Shown here one piece after another: positions 57,746 through 64,000 of a stretch of 64,000 nucleotides of DNA (position 1 is its first letter; each line of letters opens with the position of its first letter). The position numbers and the translations under genes are program-made. The DNA lies in NCBI RefSeq assembly GCF_014204865.1, contig NZ_JACHMG010000001.1:7218501-7282500 (forward strand), read 5' to 3'. This DNA is from Amycolatopsis jiangsuensis (GTDB lineage Bacteria; Actinomycetota; Actinomycetes; Mycobacteriales; Pseudonocardiaceae). The notes under the pieces were generated by a model. That model was given only the letters and a program-made list of their open reading frames with translations. It was not told where the DNA came from and searched no databases.

Positions 57746-58372
57746 ATGAGCAGTTCCGTGATCGACGTGGAGCGCACCGCGCTCCTCGTCATCGACATGC
57801 AGAACGACTTCGTCGAAGAGGGGGCGCCGCTGGAGTTTCCCGAAGGCCGGGGCGTCATTCCGGCCATCCAGCAGGTTCTCGAAGCCGCGCGTGCCCGGGA
57901 CCTGCCGGTGGTCTACGCCGCGCACGTCCACCGTCACGGCGGGGCGGACATGGGCATCCACCGTGAGCTGTATCCGCCGGTCGCGGCGGGAGAGGCGCTC
58001 GTGGACGGCGGACGCGGAGCGGACATCCATCCCTCGCTCACGCCGCGGCCGGGCGAGCCGGTGATCAAAAAGCACCGCTACAACTCGTTCTACGCCACCG
58101 ATCTGGAGATCATCCTGCGTGGGCTCGGCGTGGAAACTGTGGTGCTCACCGGAATGACGACCGAGTGCTGTGTACTCGGAACGGCACGCGGGGCCCTGGA
58201 ACGCGGATTCCGTTCCGTCGTCCTCTCGGACGCCTGCGCCTCGTGTGACTACCCCGATCTGGGCGCCGGTCCGATGTCCGCCACCGAAATGCACCGGGCC
58301 GCGTTGCGGGTGATGTCGCTGACTTCGTCGCAGCTGTCCGGCACCGACGAGTTCCTCGCCCGGTTGCCGTGA
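57746..58372 (+). CDS. Isochorismatase-family amidohydrolase
   Basis: A 208-residue cysteine hydrolase. Catalytic triad: Asp17 in VIDMQNDF, Lys108/109 in PVIKKHRYNSF and Cys141/142 in TGMTTECCVLGTA. Members include isochorismatase, nicotinamidase, N-carbamoylsarcosine amidase and maleamate amidase. Beside hydantoinase genes and ring-cleavage enzymes, hydrolysis of an open-chain amide or carbamoyl intermediate is most likely. ATG at 57746 follows GGAAGG. Confidence 0.85.
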   Translation: MSSSVIDVERTALLVIDMQNDFVEEGAPLEFPEGRGVIPAIQQVLEAARARDLPVVYAAHVHRHGGADMGIHRELYPPVAAGEALVDGGRGADIHPSLTPRPGEPVIKKHRYNSFYATDLEIILRGLGVETVVLTGMTTECCVLGTARGALERGFRSVVLSDACASCDYPDLGAGPMSATEMHRAALRVMSLTSSQLSGTDEFLARLP

Positions 58373-58388
58373 CGCGACGGAGGATCCG

Positions 58389-59171
58389 ATGAGGAGGCAG
58401 CAGGTGTCGGCCACAGCTCAGAAGGGCGCCGGTCCGGTTCTCGTGCTGCTCCACGGCGGCGGGCCGGGAGTGGACGCCGCGAGCAACTGGGCTCCGGTGT
58501 TTTCCCGGTTCTCCGCCGGGTTTCGCTGCCTCGCCCCGGATCTGCTCGGCTTCGGCACGCAGATCGCCGCCGCGGGCACCGAAGGGCTCCGTGGGCCGCG
58601 GGCGTGGGCGCGGGCTCGCGCACAGCAGGTCCTGGAACTGCTCGATCGTCACGAGCTGGAGCGGGTGCACGTGCTGGGCAACTCGGCCGCGGGAGGGGCG
58701 GCGGCGTTGGCGCTGCTGGCCGCCGCGCCCGAACGAGTCGAGCGTGCGGTCCTCATGGGCGGCGCGGGTACCGGCCCGCCGCCCCGCGCCGTCCCCTTCT
58801 ACGACGAGCCGACCCGGGAATCCATGCGAGCCACCCTGGGGCGGCTGGTCGCGGACGAGAGCGCGCACGCCGGGCTCCTCGACGAACTCACGGATCTCCG
58901 GCTGGGGCAGGCTTTGCGGCCGGGCGCGGAGACGGCGTTCCGGTCGATGTTCACCGACGGCACAGAGCCGGTCGATCCGGCGACCGTCCGCACGCCGGTC
59001 CTGGCCCTGCACGGAGAACGGGACCGGGTCTCGCCGGTCGAGGTTTCCCGTCGGCTGGCCGGCGCGCTGCCCGAGGGCCGCCTCGAGGTGGTGGCGGGAG
59101 CCGGGCACTGGATCCACGTCGACCGGCCGGCCGAATTCTGCCGCCTGACAGGGGAGTTCCTGAACGCATGA
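58389..59171 (+). CDS. Alpha/beta hydrolase
   Basis: A 260-residue hydrolase with LLHGGGPGVDAASNW (oxyanion region like meta-cleavage hydrolases), nucleophile Ser99 in GNSAAGG, Asp in HGERDRVSP and His in GAGHWIHVD. It is a second, divergent copy of the type at 55478. ATG at 58389 follows ACGGAGG. Its stop overlaps the ATG of the monooxygenase gene (ATGA). Probably acts in the same degradation route on another intermediate. Confidence 0.83.
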   Translation: MRRQQVSATAQKGAGPVLVLLHGGGPGVDAASNWAPVFSRFSAGFRCLAPDLLGFGTQIAAAGTEGLRGPRAWARARAQQVLELLDRHELERVHVLGNSAAGGAAALALLAAAPERVERAVLMGGAGTGPPPRAVPFYDEPTRESMRATLGRLVADESAHAGLLDELTDLRLGQALRPGAETAFRSMFTDGTEPVDPATVRTPVLALHGERDRVSPVEVSRRLAGALPEGRLEVVAGAGHWIHVDRPAEFCRLTGEFLNA

Positions 59172-60787
59172 CACCGCGACCCAGCAGCCCCGCGGACCCG
59201 GCCGCGGTGGTGATCGCCGGCGCCGGGCCCACCGGACTGACCCTCGCCATCGACCTCGCCCGCCGCGGCGTGCCGTGCCACGTCGTGGAGGCCGCGCGGG
59301 AGCCGGCCGGCAATCCGCGCTGCAACACCACTTCCGCCCGGTCGATGGAGATCTACCGGCGGCTCGGGCTGGCCGGCGACATCCGGCGGGCCGGTCTGCC
59401 CGCGGACCACCCGACGTCCGTCCAGTACCGGACGACGTTGCGGGGCGAGGAGATCTTCCGCATCGACCTGCCCTCCGCGGGGGAGGTGCTGGCCGGTGCC
59501 GGCCGGCAGGAGTGGCCCACCCCGGAGCCACAGCACCGGATTTCGCAGCTGTACCTGGAACCCATCCTCGAGCGGCACGCGAACCGGCTGCCGGGACTGA
59601 CGGTGGAGCGCGGGACCCGTCTGGTCGAGGTGCGGCAGTTCGAGGACCACGCCGAGGCCGTGGTGGAGACCGCGGGCGTGCGCCGGAGCCTGCGGTGCGC
59701 CTACGTCGTCGGGTGCGACGGGCCGCACAGCGTGGTCCGCCGGGGCCTCGGGATCCGCTACGAGGGCGTCGACGCGATCCGGCAGTTCGTCTCGACCTTC
59801 GTCCGTTCTCCCGAGCTGGGGCGGCTGGCCGCGCGCGACCGGGCGTGGACGTACTGGACCTACGGCCGCGGTCAGGCTTCGCTGATCGCGATCGACGGCG
59901 GCGAACTGTGGCTCAATCACGTGGCTTTCGGCCCGGACCACGACACCGCGGGAGAAGACCCCGAACAGCTGCTGACCGAAGCCGTGGGCGGTCCTGTCGA
60001 GCACGAAGTGCTCGGCGTGGTGCGCTGGACCGGGCGCCGGCTGGTGGCGCAGCGGTACCGGGAAGGCCGCGTGTTCCTGGCCGGGGACGCCGCGCACCTG
60101 TGGATCCCGGTCGGCGGATTCGGGATGAACGCGGGGATCCAGGACGCGGCGACGCTCGGCTGGATGCTCGCGGCGGTGCACCACGGGTGGGCACCACCGA
60201 ATCTGCTGGATGCCTACGAACTCGAACGCAAACCGGTGGGGGAGCAGTTCGCCGACGCGGTGAATGCGGCCGCGCACCGGTCGCTCGCGGAGGTTCCGCC
60301 GGACATCCATCTGCCGGGCCCGGCAGGAGAACGGGCCCGCACCGAGCTCGCCGAACGGCTCGCCGTCACCGAGCCGCACCGGTACTCGCCCGACGGGTTC
60401 AGCTTCGGCTACCACTACGCGGGTTCCCCACTGGTCGTCGGCGGCCAGGAGCAGCCCGAGATCACCCTCGGCGGCCACCGGGACACGCCACAGGTGGGGT
60501 TCCGGCTGCCGCATGTCTGGCTGGACGACGGTCAGCCGGTGCTCGACGTGCTCGGGCCGGACTTCACCGTGCTGCGGACCGATCCCGCGGCCGACGTCCT
60601 GCCGTGGCTCGGCGCGGCCCGCGCGCTCGGGGTCCCGCTCACCGTCGCCGAGGCACCCGGCCGCTACCCGGCCCCGCTGCTGCTCGTCCGCCCGGATCAG
60701 CACATCGCGTGGATGGGCGGCGCGCAGGCCCGTCCCCGCGAGGTGCTGCGGACCGTCACCGGGCGCGTCGCCGTCCACCCCAGGTAA
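59168..60787 (+). CDS. FAD-dependent aromatic monooxygenase
   Basis: A 539-residue class A flavin hydroxylase (MhpA/PgaE-like). FAD-binding GAGPTGLTLAIDLARRG (about residues 18-34), the DG motif in VGCDGPHSVVRR and GDAAHLWIPVGGFGMNAGIQDA are all present; the C-terminal thioredoxin-like domain of the larger family members is included. It adds a hydroxyl group to an aromatic ring using NAD(P)H and oxygen, preparing a substrate for the dioxygenase. ATG at 59168 overlaps the hydrolase stop. Confidence 0.87.
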   Translation: MTPRPSSPADPAAVVIAGAGPTGLTLAIDLARRGVPCHVVEAAREPAGNPRCNTTSARSMEIYRRLGLAGDIRRAGLPADHPTSVQYRTTLRGEEIFRIDLPSAGEVLAGAGRQEWPTPEPQHRISQLYLEPILERHANRLPGLTVERGTRLVEVRQFEDHAEAVVETAGVRRSLRCAYVVGCDGPHSVVRRGLGIRYEGVDAIRQFVSTFVRSPELGRLAARDRAWTYWTYGRGQASLIAIDGGELWLNHVAFGPDHDTAGEDPEQLLTEAVGGPVEHEVLGVVRWTGRRLVAQRYREGRVFLAGDAAHLWIPVGGFGMNAGIQDAATLGWMLAAVHHGWAPPNLLDAYELERKPVGEQFADAVNAAAHRSLAEVPPDIHLPGPAGERARTELAERLAVTEPHRYSPDGFSFGYHYAGSPLVVGGQEQPEITLGGHRDTPQVGFRLPHVWLDDGQPVLDVLGPDFTVLRTDPAADVLPWLGAARALGVPLTVAEAPGRYPAPLLLVRPDQHIAWMGGAQARPREVLRTVTGRVAVHPR

Positions 60788-60809
60788 CCCGATCACCAGG
60801 AGAACGCAC

Positions 60810-62912
60810 ATGCCATACGCACTGGGCATCGACGTGGGCGGCACGTTCACCGACGCGGTCGCCTCCGACGGCGCCGGCCGGATCGTGTCGGCCAAGACGC
60901 CGACGACCCCGCCGAACCGGGAGGCCGGCGTCCTGCGTGCCATCGAGGAGCTCGCCGCCGAGCTGGGCATCGGGTTCGGCGAACTGCTGTCGCGGACCGA
61001 CTACATCGCGCACGGCACGACCGCGTCGATCAACGCGCTCGTCCAGGGCCGGGTGGCCGACGTCGGGCTGATCGCGACCAAGGGCCACCGGGACGCGATC
61101 TACATCATGAACGCCGAGGGCCGCACCCTCGGCCGGTCGGCGCACGAGGTCCAGGACACCCTGCGCCAGCGCAAACCCGAGCCGCTGATCCCGAAGTACC
61201 GGGCATTGGAGGTCACCGAACGGATCGACCACGCCGGTCAGGTGCTGGTGCCGCTCGACGAGGACGAGGTCCGCCGCGTCGCGCGCGAGCTGGTGGACCA
61301 GGGGGTCGAGGCGATCGCGGTGAGCCTGCTGTGGTCGTTCAAGAACGGCGCGCACGAACGACGGATCCGGGAGCTGGTCCACGAGATCGCCCCGGACCTG
61401 TACGTCACGCTCTCCAGCGAGGTCAGCCCGCGCATCCGCGAGTTCGCACGGACGTCCACGACCATCATGAACGCCCAGGTGGGGCCCCGGCTGCGCACGT
61501 ACCTGGCGCCGCTGCGCAAGCAGCTCGAGGCAGGCGGTCTCACCGGTCCGCTGCTGGTGATGCAGAGCGAGGGCGGCACGATCACCGCCGACCGCGCCCC
61601 GGAACACGCCATCACCACGGTCGGTTCGGTGCTCTCCGGTGGCGTGATCGGCGGGCTGCGCCTGGCCGGGCAGCTCGGGCACCGCAACGTGATCACCACC
61701 GACGTCGGCGGCACGACCTTCCTGGCCGGGCTGATCGTCGACGGCGAGCCGATCATGGCGCCGGGATCGGTGGTGAACCAGTACCCGATCAACGCCGCGA
61801 CCATCCGCGTGCACACCATCGGTTCCGGCGGCGGCGCGCTGGCTTCGGTGGACGCGGGCGGGAACCTGCGGCTCGGCCCGCAGAGCGCCGAGGCCGTGCC
61901 CGGTCCCGCCTGCTACGGCAACGGCGGGACCCGGCCCACGAACACCGACGCCAACCTGGTGCTCGGAATCCTGAGCGAACGCGGGCTGCTCGGCGGCCGC
62001 AAACGCTTGCGGATGGATCTGGCGAGGGAAGCGATCCGCGAACACGTGGCCGAGCCGCTCGGGCTCACCGTCGAGGAGGCGGCGATCGCCATCCACGAGG
62101 TGCAGAACGCGCAGGCCGCGGATCTGCTGCGGCGGGCCGTCGTACAGGCCGGTTACGACCCCCGCGATTTCGTCGCCTACGCCTTCGGCGGCGCCGGGCC
62201 CGCGCACTGCGCCGGGTACTGCCAGGACCTCGGGGTCCGCGAGGTCGTCGTGCCGCTCGGCCCGGTCGCCTCCGCCTTCTCGGCCTACGGGCTCGCCGCC
62301 TCGGACGTCGTGGTGAGCGCCGAACTGTCCGATCCGTCCTCCTTCCCGGTCGGGCCGGCCGTGTTCGAAGCCCACTACGGCAGGCTGGAAGCCGAACTGC
62401 AGCGGGCACTCGACCGGCAGCAGGTGAAGTTCCACGACGTGACCGTGCAGCGGGAACTCGACCTGCGGTATTCGATGCAGGTCACCGAACTCGCCACCGC
62501 CGTTCCGGACACGAAGTTCACCGAGCGCACCGGCGAGGAGATCCTCGACCGCTTCGAGGAACAGTACGAGCGCATCAACGGCAGTGGCGCCGGCTACCGC
62601 GAGGCAGGCGTGCAGGCGATCACCTACCGCGTGCGGGCGAAAGCGAGCCTCGGCTTCCCCGTCCAGCTCCCGGAAGTCCCGCGAGCCGCGAGTGCGGACC
62701 CTGACGAGGCGCTGGTCGGGCAGCGGTCCGTCTGCCTCGATTCGCAGCTCGGCTTCGTACGCACGCCCGTCTACGACTACGCCCGGCTGCGCGCGGGTCA
62801 CGAGCTGACCGGGCCGGCGATCGTGGAGGTGCCGACCACGGTGGTCGTCGTCCCCGCCGGCGTCACCGGCCGCGTCGACCGGCTCGGCAACCTCGTGCTC
62901 GGCTACCAGTGA
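60810..62912 (+). CDS. Hydantoinase/oxoprolinase A-type subunit
   Basis: A 700-residue protein of the HyuA family: ATP-dependent N-methylhydantoinase, 5-oxoprolinase and acetone carboxylase alpha/beta types. Nucleotide-binding motifs GIDVGGTFTDAVA (residues 6-18), HGTTASINAL and TTDVGGTTFLAGL are present. ATG at 60810 follows ACCAGGAGAA. It works with the B-type subunit encoded next, 11 bases later. In this operon ATP-driven opening of a cyclic amide or imide is likely. Confidence 0.9.
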   Translation: MPYALGIDVGGTFTDAVASDGAGRIVSAKTPTTPPNREAGVLRAIEELAAELGIGFGELLSRTDYIAHGTTASINALVQGRVADVGLIATKGHRDAIYIMNAEGRTLGRSAHEVQDTLRQRKPEPLIPKYRALEVTERIDHAGQVLVPLDEDEVRRVARELVDQGVEAIAVSLLWSFKNGAHERRIRELVHEIAPDLYVTLSSEVSPRIREFARTSTTIMNAQVGPRLRTYLAPLRKQLEAGGLTGPLLVMQSEGGTITADRAPEHAITTVGSVLSGGVIGGLRLAGQLGHRNVITTDVGGTTFLAGLIVDGEPIMAPGSVVNQYPINAATIRVHTIGSGGGALASVDAGGNLRLGPQSAEAVPGPACYGNGGTRPTNTDANLVLGILSERGLLGGRKRLRMDLAREAIREHVAEPLGLTVEEAAIAIHEVQNAQAADLLRRAVVQAGYDPRDFVAYAFGGAGPAHCAGYCQDLGVREVVVPLGPVASAFSAYGLAASDVVVSAELSDPSSFPVGPAVFEAHYGRLEAELQRALDRQQVKFHDVTVQRELDLRYSMQVTELATAVPDTKFTERTGEEILDRFEEQYERINGSGAGYREAGVQAITYRVRAKASLGFPVQLPEVPRAASADPDEALVGQRSVCLDSQLGFVRTPVYDYARLRAGHELTGPAIVEVPTTVVVVPAGVTGRVDRLGNLVLGYQ

Positions 62913-62923
62913 GGACCGCTTCC

Positions 62924-64000
62924 ATGACTGCCAGGATCCCCGGCGCGGACGAGTTCACCAGCCGCCCGATGCCCCGCGAAGAGCTGCTGCGGCAGATCTC
63001 GCCTTCCCTGTCCCTGCACCAGGTCGGCGACGCCGGCGTCGACGCGCTGACCTACGAGGTGATCCGGCACCGGCTCTGGGCGATCACCCAGGAGATGGGG
63101 GAAACGCTGCGGCGGATGTCCGGCTCCCACGTGGTCACCGAGTCCAACGACTTCAACTTCTCCATCTGCGACGAACTCGGCGAGCAGGTCCAGGTCGGCA
63201 TGTACAACATCGGCCTGATCGGCTCGATGGACCTCGCCATCACCTGGACGCTGCGTCATCGCAGCGACAATCCGGGGATCGCCGAGGGCGACATGTTCCT
63301 GTGCAACGACCCGTGGATCGGCGGCGGGCTGCACCAGAACGACGCCGCGGTCCTGGCGCCGATCTTCCACGAGGGCAAGCTGTTCGGCTGGACGACGGCG
63401 ATCGCGCACCAGGTCGACCTCGGCGGCCCGCGGCCCGGTTCGTTCAGCCCGTCGGCACAGGACGTGTTCGGCGAAGCGGTCCCGACCCCGCCGATGAAGG
63501 TCGTGCGGGACGGGGTGCTGCAGCGCGATGTCGCCGACGCCTGGGTTCGCCGGTCCCGGCTCCCGCACCTGGTCGGGCTCGACCTGCGCGCGAAGATCGC
63601 GGCGAACAAGAACGCGGCCGAGCAGATCCTGCGGCTGATCACGAAATACGGCGCGGACACCGTCAAGGCCGTGATGCACCGGATGATGGACGACGCCGAA
63701 CAGCGCCTGCGTGCCAAACTCGAGACCCTGCCGGACGGGACGTGGACCGCGGTCGGCTACCAGGAGCAGTCGCGAACCGGCGACCGCGGGCTGCACCCGA
63801 TCAAGGTCGCGATGACCAAGGAGGCCGACCGGCTCGTCTTCGACTTCCGCGGCACCGCGGGGCAGACCGGCATCATCAACTGCCCCTACCCGGGACTGCG
63901 CGCGGGGATCGTCTTCACGATGCTTCCGTTGCTGGCCGGGGACATTCCGTGGGCGGCAGGCGGATTGATGCGCTGCTTCGAGATCATCACCGAAGAGGAC
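62924..64000 (+). CDS. Hydantoinase/oxoprolinase B-type subunit, cut by window edge
   Basis: At least 359 residues of a HyuB protein (normally about 550-600); no stop is reached. Family blocks are LTYEVIRHRLWAITQEMGE near residue 45, FLCNDPWIGGGLHQND and HQVDLGGPRPGS, then KAVMHRMMDDAEQRLR. ATG at 62924 follows GAGGACCGC. It forms the enzyme with HyuA upstream. The remainder lies to the right of this window. Confidence 0.9.
   Translation, partial: MTARIPGADEFTSRPMPREELLRQISPSLSLHQVGDAGVDALTYEVIRHRLWAITQEMGETLRRMSGSHVVTESNDFNFSICDELGEQVQVGMYNIGLIGSMDLAITWTLRHRSDNPGIAEGDMFLCNDPWIGGGLHQNDAAVLAPIFHEGKLFGWTTAIAHQVDLGGPRPGSFSPSAQDVFGEAVPTPPMKVVRDGVLQRDVADAWVRRSRLPHLVGLDLRAKIAANKNAAEQILRLITKYGADTVKAVMHRMMDDAEQRLRAKLETLPDGTWTAVGYQEQSRTGDRGLHPIKVAMTKEADRLVFDFRGTAGQTGIINCPYPGLRAGIVFTMLPLLAGDIPWAAGGLMRCFEIITEED

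Overview
The window is GC-rich (about 70%) with strong G/C bias at third codon positions, GTG starts, frequent four-base ATGA/GTGA gene overlaps, ANTAR-domain regulators and many short-chain dehydrogenases. This fits an actinomycete, most plausibly of the Pseudonocardiaceae (Amycolatopsis-like); the genus is inference. No tRNA, rRNA, CRISPR array, transposase or integrase was seen.

Bases 1-6.9 kb hold stress signalling: a STAS protein, an AraC-type regulator, a STAS-ANTAR-sensor protein, a PAS-PP2C-HATPase-STAS protein, a DUF2188 protein and a formaldehyde-dehydrogenase-like zinc alcohol dehydrogenase. Bases 6.9-28 kb are a glycan-building region: glycosyltransferases of several families, a polysaccharide pyruvyl transferase, nucleotide-sugar enzymes, a carbamoyltransferase, and an apparently complete set for activated heptose (GmhA, bifunctional HldE, and a GmhB phosphatase fused to a GT2 glycosyltransferase) with two GT9 heptosyltransferase-family enzymes. 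An unusual nucleotidyltransferase-BON protein, a phosphoesterase, a FUSC-type membrane protein and an aldehyde dehydrogenase lie inside it.

Bases 28-39.5 kb are stress and detoxification genes: STAS, DUF6328, zinc-ribbon and ChaB proteins, two general-stress-type SDRs, a large-subunit catalase in one translationally coupled operon with a P450 and an alcohol dehydrogenase, a UdgX uracil-DNA glycosylase, an MFS permease and a Tat-exported ferritin-like protein. Bases 39.8-42.3 kb encode a pair of repeat-rich surface or secreted proteins. Bases 42.4-48.5 kb are a LacI-controlled glycan-use operon (GH2, sulfatase, MFS), followed by a GAF-ANTAR regulator.

From about 0.9 to 48.6 kb the genes share a promoter type, GTTT-like, 14-16 bases, then GGGTA(C/T/G/A), the pattern of the actinobacterial sigma-B/sigma-F family. 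Several sit only 9-10 bases from the start codon, implying leaderless mRNAs. I read the first three quarters of the window as a general-stress regulon in which a heptose-containing glycan is made together with oxidative and aldehyde defences.

Bases 49.4-64 kb lack that promoter type and look like catabolic accessory DNA: TetR-aldo/keto reductase, a decayed quinone-oxidoreductase gene, secreted proteins, Ohr, and an aromatic (probably N-heterocyclic) degradation operon with two hydrolases, an extradiol dioxygenase carrying a C-terminal frameshift, a decayed hydroxybutyrate-dehydrogenase-like gene, an isochorismatase-type amidase, a flavin monooxygenase and HyuA/HyuB hydantoinase subunits. HyuB runs off the right edge.
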